A stretch of DNA of 64,000 nt, from assembly GCA_001599715.1 (NCBI GenBank), contig BCHU01000007.1:563586-627585 (forward strand), read 5' to 3'. Below the pieces are notes generated by a model. The model did no database searches, was not told where the DNA came from, and was given only the letters and a program-made list of their open reading frames with translations. The translations under genes and the position numbers were made by a program. The DNA is from Phaeotremella fagi. Its lineage: Eukaryota > Basidiomycota > Tremellomycetes > Tremellales > Phaeotremellaceae. Shown piece after piece: positions 1-10,504 of the stretch. Each line of letters opens with the position of its first letter. The stretch's first letter is position 1.

Positions 1-2142
1 ATTGATTTTTGGTGGCAGGAGGAGATGAGTACTTACCGACACTACCACCTAGTGATCTAGTCAAAGTCCATGCTGAGGTCACAGCAGCCATGTCTTTTAA
101 TGGCATCGCTGCCTGTAGGATCAGGAGGGGACTTTGAAGTGATAAGCCAACCCCTACTCCTGGGATTACCAGGAGACCCTCTTGAACACTGTAGGGTAAG
201 CCATATTGGAAATAACGATACATCAGTCCATAGCCTATGGTGGCTATCGCGTATCCTGTCCAGACTACTGGTCTGATTATACGAAGTCTGGAATTTATTT
301 GACCGGCTAACATGAGGCGTCAGTATTTGGTTCAGGACATAGTGATATAGTAACGTACCGACTACCGTCATCCAGGCTACACAGCATGCGAACGGTAATA
401 ATTGAACACCTGAATTTAACGCATCCGATCCCCTGACACCTTGGAACAGTTGAGGTAGCAGATAATTCGTAGGAATGAATGAGGTTGCGTGTACTAGAGT
501 AATCCAATTTCAGGATTTCTTCCAAAACAACAAGAAGAGACGTACGCGTTGAACCGATCAAAAAGAACAGAGTCGTTCTGTTTTTGAACATTCGCTGTGA
601 TAAAATGAGTTTCTGGTTTGTCTTTGTGATGAAAGTTTGGAAATGGACTTACAGCTGGAATGATAGCGTTTCGTTTGGTAAGTAAGAAATTGACGACTGC
701 AGCAGCAAAGGTCACTGCTCCAACTACGATGACAGCTATGGCAGATGTGTTACCAAATCCGTCATCTGCAGCGATCGAGAATCCAACAATTAGAAGTGCT
801 CCACCGACCATGACCAGGAAACTGACAACAGTGTCAGTTGTGATTCCAATACGAAGGCAGGTACAACTTACAGACCGACAAAATCGAATGTCTCTCTTAG
901 CATTGCGAACGTGTATTTCTTTGTAGGATTCAATTTGAGAGTGAGTACTAGTAAGACAAATGCTATTCCGCAGGTTGGTAGATTGATGTCTGAAATCGTT
1001 GGTTAGAACTCGATTCGAAACAATGCAATTGACTTACAGAAACACCATCGCCTGGAGATGTTAGCTTTAGGCTGACTATTAAAGCATTTCAGACTTACCA
1101 TGTCGCCTTTTGAGTCAGTAGACCACCGAGAATAGGTCCAAGAACCGCTGCTACACCCCATGACATTCCCATGAAACCTTGATAAACCCCACGTTTATTC
1201 AATGGTACGATATCGGCTAAAATGTTGTTAGATTTGGAAATTGGGATTGAGTTTTGTTACATACAAACGACGATGTTACTAAGTACTGTTAGTACAAGAA
1301 AACCTCACTCGTAAGGGACTCACGTCAATCCAATGATCGAACCACCACCCAGACCTTGGAAAGCACGAGCAACAATCAACCTAAATATCCTTGAGCTGGA
1401 TTTCCCATTCGACAGAAAGACTGCAGCTCACCAAGTCATATTTTTAGCGGCACCGCATAAAGCTGAAAATATTGTGAAAATGATAATAGCAGCGTATAAC
1501 ATTGGTTTCCTGCCTACGATATCTGAGACTCTACCGTTGACTGGGGTGAGAAGTGTCATGGCCAATTGATACGCTGTTCCGACCCATGAGTATTCTGATG
1601 GTGTGGCGTTGAGTTCTTCAGCGATCGTTGGTAGAGCTGTAGCAACGATCTTTCGATAGGGTTAAGTGGGGATCCTATGGTTCATGTGACAAACTCACCG
1701 TTTGATCTAATGCACTTAAGAATAATACTAATCCGATGCTGTCCAAATTGTTAGATCCAAACTGATCAAATTAAGTGTTTCACTCACCATGGCATGACGA
1801 TCTTTAGATTATTATCCGGAAGCGCATCGACAACTGCAAACGATTATTTAACATTAATTTACACCAAACAGATATCAACCTACATTGATCACCTTCGGTC
1901 AATCCACTACCCTTCTCCTTCTCCTTTTTCCCAACAGTGGCACTACTACCTTTCCTAGGTTTCTCACCAGTAAACCCACTCAACGTAGCAACACTCCCCT
2001 TCCTGAATTTTGACGTCGACTCGTGGTTGTTGTTATCGACTAAAGCGCCTCTTTCAATGTCATTTTTTATCGGGGCGTTGGGGGACAGATCATTTGGTAG
2101 AGGTGTCGATTCCATTCCTTCATCTGCTCCTCTTGGACCCAT
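1..2142 (-). CDS. DHA2-type MFS drug:H+ antiporter (5' part; C-terminus beyond left edge)
   Basis: Proton-coupled efflux carrier of the plasma or vacuolar membrane, multi-exon. The start at 2142 opens a hydrophilic Ser/Lys-rich N-tail (MGPRGADEGME...). An intron follows, then the stretch LPDNNLKIVMPW that precedes TM1 in fungal DHA2 carriers. TM1 carries SALDQTVVATALPTIAEEL, and motif A (GRVSDIVGRKP) lies near 1500-1560. The reverse strand at 1340-1380 gives VARAFQGLGGGSIIG, and 60-130 gives MPLKDMAAVTSAW followed by RSLGGSVG, which is typical of the late transmembrane region. An exon ends at 37 at a GTAAGT donor, so at least one more exon lies outside the window. The substrate cannot be told; multidrug, siderophore and amino-acid DHA2 proteins look alike at this level. 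The family is secure and the individual intron borders are approximate. Confidence 0.85.
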
Positions 2143-2589
2143 TTTCCAAGAAAAAATAGAGAACGTTCCTCGAAAATCAGCGTCGGCGTCGATGTTCGAT
2201 TCCTAAACAAAAGAAAATTTTGACGGCGTTGTTTTGAGACTTGAATTTGTTCCCTTAATACAGATGTTGTCGTGCCAAGAAGATTTTACTTCAAAATCGA
2301 ATTGATGACTTGGATGTCTTTCAAATAAGTTACAATTAGATTATATAGTAATACACCAGATTCAAGATGGATTGTGGTTTGTCGATCATAGGTCCTTATG
2401 GTGCCATTTCAATTTTTGGCTGTAGTAAGCTAAGCCTGTAAACATTTAACCGATCTCCTCCATTCTCCGGCGGCAGGCGGCGCTGACCGTCAAAGTGGGG
2501 AATAGTAGATTTATATACACGTCATTCCTAGATGTCTGTGAGCTTGACTTTGAGATCCATAATACTCACCACCTATACTTAACGTCAAA
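2143..2589. promoter_or_regulatory. Divergent promoter region of the MFS transporter and FUR1
   Basis: This 447-nt non-coding stretch separates two divergent start codons and must hold both promoters. A GC-rich patch at about 2467-2485 (CGGCGGCAGGCGGCG) stands out in AT-rich surroundings. It contains CGG triplets of the kind bound by Zn2Cys6 regulators, but no defined site can be assigned. No reading frame here looks coding. Confidence 0.5.
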
Positions 2590-3928
2590 ATGTCATCACC
2601 ACTTCAAACAACAAGTCTACCAGCCTCAGGCTGTAACAAGAATCATGCTACTCTACCTCAAAACGCTCTAGTTCTACCAGCTACAGCTCAATTGCAAGCT
2701 CTACTCACGATAATCAGGGACGAGAAAACTCAAAGGTCAGTCTTTAAACTTAAACTGGTGGTTAACCCATTGACATCTGATCTAGGGGCGATTTCGTATT
2801 GTTAGTGAAGCTTCAGAAGGGATACAGATCTAATAGCTAATGTCTTTCAGCACCTCTGATCGAATCATTCGTCTGCTAGTTGAAGAAGGTGAGCATTACA
2901 TGGGAAAAGTTCACACTCACACGACTAGGACTTAATCATTTACCTGTTGTTCCAAAGACCGTAAACACCCCTGTTGGACAGAGTTTTGACGGTGTTGCAT
3001 TCCAGGGCAGGATATGTGGTGTCTCCATCATGCGAGGTGAGCTGAAATCCTCCTTGTACGCGATCTTACAGCTGACTCGTTGTAGCGGGAGAGGTGAGTC
3101 GGAGATCCATGTATGGCAGATATTAAGACGTCTTTCAGGCGATGGAAGCTGGTTTGAGAGATTGTTGTAGATCTGGTGAGTTTTGTAATCAATATTGGTG
3201 CTTCTAAACTGACATTTACGCTCTTAGTTCGAATTGGCAAGGTGAATACCTCGACGGAAATCTGGTAAAACTCATACTGACGACATCTTCAAACTAGATA
3301 CTGATTCAAAGAGTGGGTGTCCATGATAGACACAGGGCGAAGCATATGAAACTAACTTTGATCAGGATGAAGAGACAGCTCAACCAAAACTTTTCGTATG
3401 TTCATTTTATATCGTCAGCCCAATTAGCTGATCAAGTCGAAACTAGTACGCTAAACTTCCTGATGACATCTCTGAGAGATATTGTCTGCTATTAGACCCT
3501 ATGCTTGGTGAGCTAGTGATCCATGACAGCATATCCGCTCAACAACTGAATCCACATTATAGCTACCGGAGGATCATGTATCAAAGCCATCGAAGTTCTG
3601 CTATCTCACGGGGTTAAAGAGGAAAAGATTATCTTTTTGAATTTGGTAGGTGATATTTAGATTGAAAAGACGCTTATCATCCTCAGATCGCCAGTCCTGA
3701 AGGAATCAAAAATGTTTGCACTCAATTCCCAAAACTTCGCATGGTGAGCTGGAGTTGTTGTGAAATTTGGACCAACAGCTGACGTCTCAAAGATCACAGC
3801 TTGGGTCGACGAAGGTTTGGATAGTCGATCGTACATCGTTCCTGGCTTGGGCGACTTTGGAGACAGGTAAGTTAGGCATGGAATGTAAATGAGCCGTGCT
3901 AATTATCATATCCAGATACTTCTTATAA
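2590..3928 (+). CDS. FUR1: Uracil phosphoribosyltransferase (FUR1)
   Basis: Converts uracil and PRPP to UMP in the cytosolic pyrimidine salvage pathway. In fungi it also activates 5-fluorouracil derived from 5-fluorocytosine. Fourteen exons fit: 2590-2735, 2786-2800, 2851-2888, 2929-3036, 3086-3093, 3139-3175, 3228-3241, 3298-3312, 3366-3395, 3447-3507, 3563-3645, 3687-3743, 3793-3866, 3916-3928. They sum to 699 nt, giving 232 residues, close to yeast Fur1. The spliced product reads IIRLLVEEGLNHLPVVPK, then FQGRICGVSIMRAGEAMEAG. The PRPP-binding loop is LLLDPMLATGGS, and the uracil-site C-terminus is VPGLGDFGDRYF with one extra Leu. Five exons are 8-15 nt long. Identity is secure, and the frame closes exactly with these borders. 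Confidence 0.95.
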
Positions 3929-4294
3929 TCCTATAATGATGCTTATAAGATATTGATTAACTCATTACATAGGTAGAAAGGATGATAGATAGACCAGTCT
4001 GACTATGACATAATACCCCACAACCCAAAGTGACTCCAAGTGAAATCAGGCACGGTGCAGAATTAAGTTCGAGTGCGATTTGTTTTGATTTCTTGTCATC
4101 TCAATTGCCATTTAGTAGCTCAATCAGCAAGCTCCACCACTCTCTTACAAGTAAAAACCAGCTTAAGATTGATACTATATCGATTTTCATTATTTCAGCT
4201 GTAAAACTCACACCTAAAACATCCAAAAAATCCCTCCAAAACATTCAAAACCCAAATCATTAATCCCATCGCCACCGAAAAATCCATCAATAAA
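3929..4294. other. Intergenic region between FUR1 and the small membrane gene
   Basis: This 366-nt stretch joins two genes on the same strand. It should contain the FUR1 3' UTR (AT-rich, TATAATG repeats near 3925-3960) and the promoter and leader of the gene at 4295. The last 100 nt are rich in CCAAAA/ATCC, as in many leaders of this genome. No gene is seen. Confidence 0.5.
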
Positions 4295-4705
4295 ATGTCG
4301 GTAAAGTTTACACCAGGTCCTCATCCAACATCCCAATCACGATCTACATCTTCAACCTCACAGAAACCAATGAAAAGCTCTAATAGAGACGACCCATTCG
4401 AAACCAGTACTTTACCACCACCCACTCCACCGCGTAAAACTCCATCCAATCCAATTTCAAATCCCAATCCCAGAATCCCTTCATCGAGATTATCAAACTC
4501 AGATCCATTTACCAATTCCACGGATTCAGAAAGACAGGCGTTGTTGTCACCTGATGCTACCCACTCGAATCGAGATCGACAGATGTTACATTCTGTTTTA
4601 TTTGGGTTGGGTCTCGTTATTGTTTTAGGTTTGTTGTTTGGTTTTGGGGCTTGGAGGATTGGGAAAGGGGAAGGTGGAGATCGATGGCCTGGTGGACCTC
4701 ATTGA
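4295..4705 (+). CDS. Small single-pass membrane protein, function unknown
   Basis: A 136-residue intronless reading frame. Residues 1-95 are disordered and Ser/Pro/Thr/Asn-rich, including a PPPTPPRKTP stretch that could bind SH3-type domains. Residues about 98-118 form one hydrophobic helix (VLFGLGLVIVLGLLFGFGAW), followed by a short Gly-rich tail (RIGKGEGGDRWPGGPH). There is no signal peptide, so the layout suggests a tail-anchored-like protein with a cytosolic N-terminus. The ATG at 4295 follows a TCAATAAA leader. I do not recognise the family. Coding status rests on the clean frame, the ordered layout and the room between neighbours. Confidence 0.6.
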   Translation: MSVKFTPGPHPTSQSRSTSSTSQKPMKSSNRDDPFETSTLPPPTPPRKTPSNPISNPNPRIPSSRLSNSDPFTNSTDSERQALLSPDATHSNRDRQMLHSVLFGLGLVIVLGLLFGFGAWRIGKGEGGDRWPGGPH

Positions 4706-4934
4706 GATTTGGCTAGTCATGGTTTCTACTTGGATTAATGATGGTTATGTATTTGTGGTTAGTTCATTGACGATTCTTAATGGGTTTTGTAGGCTATGGC
4801 ATTCCGTATCATATATATGTAAATAGTAATAAAATATTCATCCAGTGAACAGCTACTTGAATACGAAGGGACCGATACAGGTCAAGGGAGGGAAGAGAAA
4901 AAGGATTAACGAAATCATCAACACCACTCATCCT

Positions 4935-7586
4935 CTAAAACGCCTGACCACGGAAACTGGCTACATCGGCTTCAGCATCTTCATCATCTTCGGTAGCGTT
5001 AGTAACTCTCAATCTAGATTGTTGACTGCCTCTACGACCTGATGGGGAATTTGGACCTCTAAGAGGAACCAAAGTTGAAGAAGTGCTGGCGCGTCTGGCT
5101 GCGAGATCCCATTCTGAAGAACGTCTTTGGGTGGGTGAACCTGATCCTGAACCTGCAACTGTAGTTGAACTTGGTCGAATCTCTTGTTGAGATGATAGAG
5201 AAACACGTCTACCTTCACCATAAGTCAATTGTCTACCTGACATGGGTTGACTGATGGATCTTGGAGTGAAGGGTAACGAGGTTTCAGAAGTTCTTCTACC
5301 AGTTTTAAGGTTTATCAAAGTGATAGTTCCAGATGGTGAGGATGGACCACGTTGGAATTCTAATGGTGGGAGAATATGGGCAGGTGAGGTTGGGGAGGTA
5401 CTACGTTGAATTGGAGATGGGGTTGGGGAAGGATGAGCATGAGATCTGAGAGTTGAAGTTGGAGAGATTGATCTGAAAGCTGGTTTCGATTCTAATTCCT
5501 GGGCGAGCATGTTCCAATCAAGTCCATCTGTTGATACCTGTGGACGAACGGGTGTAGAAGGTGGAGCAGGAGCAGGTTGAGGAGCCGGATAAGGAATAAT
5601 CGATGGGTAACCAGAAGTGGCTGATGGTGGTAAAACAACGAGTGAAGGAATCAAAGGTAATTGACCATCGTGACGTGGTGATCCGACTCGAGGAGATGAA
5701 TCGTCGTTATAAGTAACGATCAATGGAGCAGACAGATCACCGTTCATGTTGAATCCTTGAGATGAAGCGATTGGCATAGGGAAAGGTAACGGTTGACCAG
5801 CTTTTTGCTCTCCACGATGTTCAGGTGAATTAGTCGCTGAGAAAGAAGATCTTCTGGATTCATCAACTTTACCCAATCCGAAATCGATTTCTTCCCATTT
5901 AGCCTTTTCTGACATCTGAGGTCGATTGGTTGATCTAGAATTTTTCGAGGTTCTTCCAACACTGTATCTTTTGATTAAACCTAAGAAACCAGCACTCATG
6001 TTACTGATGACGGAACCCTCTTTTTCGTTGGCGTCTTGACCGAAAGCGAAATCGTCTGTATCGGATCTACGTCTGTTGGCGTATGAAGAACCGAATTGGA
6101 TTAATGGTCTTTTGAAATCCCCGCTGTCCTCTTGAGAAGAGAAGGAAAAGTGTCTAGCCATTCTTCGTTTCTTGATCAATCTGACACGACGTCTGATGAG
6201 ATAAATGATGATAGGTGAAAGAACCAATAAGATGACTACGATGGGAACGACGATGGTAGTGATAGTTTTCTTAGAGGGAGCTGACGAGTTTGTCGCTACA
6301 ACCCCTGCACTAGCGCTAGGTGAGACTGAAACGACGTTGGTGGTAGATCCAGAGACAGCTGTTAACATGTTCGAGTTCCAGACTGATTTCCAAGTCCAAG
6401 CGCTACCTGATGGATCACGCATGTCGAGATAAAGAACGTCTGAACGTGGATCACCAGAGGCTGAAAGTCCGAAAGCAGTGATCATAACACCTTGAGGAGT
6501 CATGACTGAAGAATGATAGGAACGGGCTGAAGAAGCTGGAGGTTGGAGATTGGAGGGTGTTGACCAAGTCCATGTAGTTGTGTTGAGGAACGACAACAAC
6601 GCTGTAGCAGTGTCAGATGAACCATCAGAGACTGAACCACCGTGTAAAATCCTGTAGAGTATTAGCTTGTAACTCGTTATTTTAGTGCGACGACCTACAA
6701 AAGATCCAATCCAGGATGAGAAACCAAGGTAGCACCAACTCGAGGAGCTGGGAGGTCACCAGTTGTAGTTTGTGATTTCCAACCGTTGGCAGAAGTCCAT
6801 ACTCCAATTGTAGCCATTGAGACTAATCCACCGGTTGAAGTTTGTCCACCGACGAGATAGATGTTTCCAGAATCATCTGATGTCATGGCGAAATCTGCAA
6901 CTGCTTCGTCTGATCCTGTAAGGATGGAGGGGAGGGTTCGAGAAGAGATGAGAGAGTTGGAAGTCATTGGGATGGAGAGGACGTCGGCGGCGGTGTAAGC
7001 GTAAGTGGAGGTAGCTAATGGTTGTCAACTGGTTGGAACTTGTTGTAGAAAAGACTAGCTTACAGCAGACATAAGAGTCTGTCATTCCTCCTACGACCAT
7101 AACAGCTCCTTCGGTTGTTCCGCTATCTACCCAAACCATCCCTGCACCTCTACGTCTAACCAATTCATTAGGAGTCGTAGAAGTCCATGATCCATTCCCA
7201 GATAAATTGAGAGTATGTGCTATCCCATCAGTATCACAGGAAGAAGTCATTCCTCCAACGACGACCAGAGTTGACTCATCACGTGTAAGTGCCATCGAGG
7301 CGAATGCGTGAGGGGGTAGAGAATCAGCTGGTCCGTAGCTGAATGATGGATTGCTTTGAGTGAGCTTGTGGTTGTCAGTAAGATCCAGTGTTTCAGCCTA
7401 ATGTAGACTCACTCCTAGCATCAAGACATCGTTGGTGATTTGAGTTCCAGAAGATGAAGTCTCACCACCAACGACGTACATTGTCGAACTTGATTCTACG
7501 TAGACGGCTTGTTGACCCCATCTAGCAGCTGGAGTGATAGCCATAGCCAAAGGCATGGAAGCGGCAAGTGTTGCCCACTTCAACAT
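4935..7586 (-). CDS. Kelch beta-propeller protein with one transmembrane helix and a long cytosolic tail
   Basis: Four exons (7586-7413, 7364-7064, 7014-6699, 6651-4935) give 2508 nt, about 835 residues. The order is: signal peptide (MLKWATLAASMPLAMA); an extracellular propeller with repeated Kelch blades (MYVVGGETSSSG, TLVVVGGMTSS, AVMVVGGMTDS, IYLVGGQTSTGG); a Ser/Thr-rich stalk; a transmembrane segment at about residue 430 (TIVVPIVVILLVLSPIIIYL) followed by the stop-transfer RRRVRLIKKRR; and a roughly 390-residue Ser/Pro-rich tail. This topology suits a cell-surface sensor or wall-anchored adhesin. The cytosolic tail has many SP/TP sites, so phosphorylation is plausible. Ligand and pathway are unknown. 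The domain assignment is strong; the receptor role is inference. Confidence 0.85.
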
Positions 7587-8355
7587 CGTTCTTCAGTGGC
7601 AAGAAGTAAGGTGTAGGTTTAAGAGTAGTATTCCTCGTCGAGAGGTTGTGTAATGCCGTTGAGGCTGTGAGTTGAATAGGTAGGTTGATAGCTGACCTGC
7701 AGCGGTGAGTTTTAGAAAAAGCAAAGATGAGTAGATGAAGTAGTAGAATGAAAGATTAGAACCAAGTGTCTCTACAATCCCAAGGTCGATCAGCTATTCT
7801 CAACAACCCATCCATCCCGCAGGTCAGCACAGTTTTTCATTATACTTTTCATCTGTTACTACAAATGGTAGAAATCTGTTACCATCCACCAGAGACTTGA
7901 CCGCGAGATATGGCTAAGCAAGAGAGAAAGTCTTGATTGAACCCTGGTAAATTCATAAACTTCAAGCCATCTGTTGGACTATATCATCGCTATGACACGT
8001 TGTGAGCATAGTTCATGCTATCGTTTGAATTCGAAAAGATGGCTGAACCTTGGAATTCATTTGTTTTTGGGTATTATTTTTGGTTTAATCCCAGGCTTGA
8101 ATTGAGCATATAGATTGAGTAGATTGATGATGGATGTGGAGTTGGAATAAGTATACGATCAGCTTCGATTTTACTGAGATCTGTGACTGATCTGGAGTTA
8201 TTATTGAGTCGTGGACTTATGGAGCTTGACATGACTAACCGCATATCACCGATGAGTGTGATCGAAGAAATGCCACATTAAGCATAAGCACTTGCTTGCA
8301 CTATTTTTAACCCTCAACTTCTACTTCATTCTTGCAAGATAGTAAGCCCTCAATC
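7587..8355. promoter_or_regulatory. Divergent promoter region of the Kelch gene and first Ser-rich membrane gene
   Basis: This 769-nt non-coding stretch lies between divergent starts. At 8239-8254 it holds CCGCATATCACCGATG, which recurs with one mismatch upstream of the second Ser-rich gene at 8839-8854. No convincing open frame or RNA gene is seen elsewhere in it. Confidence 0.5.
8239..8254 (+). promoter_or_regulatory. Shared 16-mer upstream of Ser-rich membrane gene 1
   Basis: CCGCATATCACCGATG lies 117 nt upstream of the ATG at 8356. The copy at 8839 differs at one base. Conservation between duplicated promoters suggests either a regulatory site or simple retention from the duplication. 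The binding factor is unknown. Confidence 0.4.
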
Positions 8356-8643
8356 ATGTTGAACAATGAAAGGCTAATCCCATTCCCTCCTGGAGGAAAA
8401 ACGCAGATTACAATGAACGTAGAAGACTTAGAAAGCACACCTATCCAAAGGAAATCTGAAGAACCCTCTCCCAAGTCATCGTCTTCCTCTTCCTTCAATC
8501 CCATCTTCCTCCTGCCTGCGGCTGTTTTCTTCATCGTTCTTTTGACAAGTGGATTTCGCAAAACGGTTGCAGAGATGTCAAATGAATTGAAAGCTATACA
8601 TCAGTTGCTTGAAGAGATTTCGGCGAAGCTCGGTGAGAAATAG
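8356..8643 (+). CDS. Tandem Ser-rich single-pass membrane protein, copy 1
   Basis: 95 residues, intronless. A polar N-half ends in a Ser run (PKSSSSSSF). A hydrophobic helix follows at about residues 51-68 (IFLLPAAVFFIVLLTSGF), then a C-terminal amphipathic helix ending ELKAIHQLLEEISAKLGEK. The ATG at 8356 is the first in frame. The neighbouring gene at 8995 has the same layout and a nearly identical C-terminus, so the two are tandem duplicates. Retention of the same domain order in both copies is the main argument that they are coding. The family is unknown to me. The charged terminal helix could mediate coiled-coil pairing. Confidence 0.7.
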   Translation: MLNNERLIPFPPGGKTQITMNVEDLESTPIQRKSEEPSPKSSSSSSFNPIFLLPAAVFFIVLLTSGFRKTVAEMSNELKAIHQLLEEISAKLGEK

Positions 8644-8994
8644 TTAGCACGGACGTTTGTATCTGTATTGTAGAGATGTACAATTTGATATCCCACCTTG
8701 AGCTTCACAAGACGTCTGAATACTTTACATATCATAATGATATGTCTTGTGGAATCTCTATATCTCGTTTAGAACGGCATCCATCACTTACTTTTGATGT
8801 TTTACCTATTTCAGTATCGTGAAATGATGATGATTCTCCCGCCTATCACCGATGTAAGGTCACAGGATACACAATCGTGTTTATTGAACTTCTCGTTCAA
8901 CACAACATCAACCTACACAATTGCGAAAGTGAGTCGTCAATCATAGTTTGGAGCGTCTGTTGATCCCAAACCCCTTGGTAGAATAGCATATACC
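8644..8994. promoter_or_regulatory. Spacer and promoter between the two Ser-rich membrane genes
   Basis: This 351-nt stretch holds the 3' UTR of copy 1 and the promoter of copy 2. The segment from about 8692 (TTGATATCCCACCTTGAG) resembles the segment after copy 2 at about 9265 (TTGATATACTACCTTTGAG), so the duplicated unit includes 3' flank. The 16-mer CCGCCTATCACCGATG sits at 8839-8854. No gene is seen. Confidence 0.55.
8839..8854 (+). promoter_or_regulatory. Shared 16-mer upstream of Ser-rich membrane gene 2
   Basis: CCGCCTATCACCGATG lies 156 nt upstream of the ATG at 8995 and matches the copy at 8239-8254 in 15 of 16 positions. Its role is unproven. Confidence 0.4.
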
Positions 8995-9216
8995 ATGGAC
9001 GAAGGATCAGTACCACTTAAGAAGACCGCTAAATCGACATCCTCATCTTCATCGTCATCTTCGTCTGATTTCATCCTCATCTTTCTCTTTGCGTTCGCTG
9101 TTCTGATATGGATCACACTTATCCAAGCCAACACCAGGATTGGTAAAGTAGAGGAGGAGTTGAAGGCTATACATAAGTTACTTGAGGAATTATCGGCGAA
9201 GTTTGCTGAGAAATGA
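8995..9216 (+). CDS. Tandem Ser-rich single-pass membrane protein, copy 2
   Basis: 73 residues, intronless. A short N-region is followed by a nine-Ser run (STSSSSSSSSSDF), a hydrophobic helix (ILIFLFAFAVLIWITLI) and a C-terminal helix ending ELKAIHKLLEELSAKFAEK. The last 19 residues match copy 1 at all but a few conservative positions, while the transmembrane helix has drifted, which suggests selection on the C-terminal helix. The N-terminus is about 22 residues shorter than in copy 1. Function is unknown; hetero- or homo-oligomerisation through the terminal helix is inference. Confidence 0.7.
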   Translation: MDEGSVPLKKTAKSTSSSSSSSSSDFILIFLFAFAVLIWITLIQANTRIGKVEEELKAIHKLLEELSAKFAEK

Positions 9217-9390
9217 AGTTTCAAGGAATTTGGTTATATTTGAGTATTTTAGACATCTACACATTGATATACTACCTTTGAGTCTCACGAGACTTCATAA
9301 TTATAATCATGAGATATTTGCATATTCAAAGATCAGATACAGGTACGATATCAATGCCATCTGGAAGATGAATCATGAATCAATCTAACT

Positions 9391-10504
9391 CTACTGAGCA
9401 TCCCCCTTCCCCTTCCACTCCACAATTCTAGGCCAGCTCTCCATCTCAACCCTAGTCTTATCGCCAGCAGGTGTAGGAAGACTAACAACCCCAGAACCCA
9501 ACCATTTATCTTCGTCTTTACCCTTCCTCAATCCAGCCTTAGCCTTGAACCCAACATTCTTCTTCGCATCTCGAACAGCAACAAAGGCGTCGTCGACACC
9601 GGGGACAGAACCTCGAACGAAAACGAGATTCAAGTCTGTATCGATTCGGTGAACTAGGAGGTTTTGCGTGGTTCGCTTGACTACTCCCATGTGACCTGCC
9701 ATTTTTTTTCCTGGTAAAACTCGTCCGGGGTCCTACGGCAGATTAGAGAATTGTTTCAAGTAAAAATGATCAACTTACCTGATGTTGACCAGTTGATCCA
9801 GCAGATCGATGTGTCAAGGAAACACCATGAGTCGCTTTCAAACCCTTGAACCCGTGTCTTTTCATGACACCAGCGAAACCTTTTCCAATCCTAAACAATC
9901 AATTAGCAATCGCTTTCACAACAATAGAATGAACCTACGAAGTAGCAGTTACATCAACGTATTGTCCTGGAACAAAATGTGCTGCAGAAAGTTCCGTTCC
10001 TACAGCTAAAACAGCATCCTCTGTTACTCTAAACTCTTGAACTTTGTATTTAGGTGCAACCCCTGCTTTTTTGAAATGACCGATTTGCTGTTTCGTCGCC
10101 GTCCTTTCTGGTCTTTCTGAAGCTCCGATCTGTAATGAATGAAGGGTTGGTGATGTAGGCGGTGGAGGTGTATGTCTGATAACATGAACTTTGTCGAGCT
10201 GGGATACATGAGCTTCAGATCAAACCTCATCACTAACCTGTAAGACTGTCACTGGCCATCGTTTCCCATCTTGATCCCATAACGCCGTCATCCCTCTTTT
10301 CCTGGCAATCACTCCAGTCCTCTGAGTGAAAGGAGACCATTTGCCAGGTGGATTAATGATACTTGTGGTTTTTGAGGATGATGCTATGGGTGATGATGAG
10401 GTTTCGAGAACTGGAAGAACAGTTTCGACTGCTGTTGCTAGATTTCGTTGAGTTGATGGAATTGGTAATCGGGATGGTCGCAGAGAACGGAAAAAAGTTG
10501 ACAT
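9391..10504 (-). CDS. MRPL9: Mitochondrial large-subunit ribosomal protein uL3m
   Basis: A structural protein of the mitochondrial large ribosomal subunit near the peptidyl-transferase centre. The N-terminus ([25 protein letters not shown]) is an Arg/Ser-rich presequence. Several exons follow. The uL3 signature is clear across 9690-9910: [19 protein letters not shown], then [15 protein letters not shown], then [16 protein letters not shown]. The start region [18 protein letters not shown] matches the family N-domain (GMT...WD..G). The first intron, near 10240, is about 100 nt, longer than most here. The gene is divergent from the Chs4-like gene, 412 nt away. The symbol follows the yeast name for uL3m. 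Exon borders inside the gene are approximate. Confidence 0.93.

Noticed and set aside
1333..1569. Plus-strand frame beginning MIEPPPRPWKARATINL
   Set aside because: It is the antisense of the MFS transporter motif VARAFQGLGGGSIIG.
2460..2490. CGG-rich patch as a defined Zn2Cys6 binding site
   Set aside because: The CGG triplets do not form a clear inverted or direct pair with a fixed spacer.
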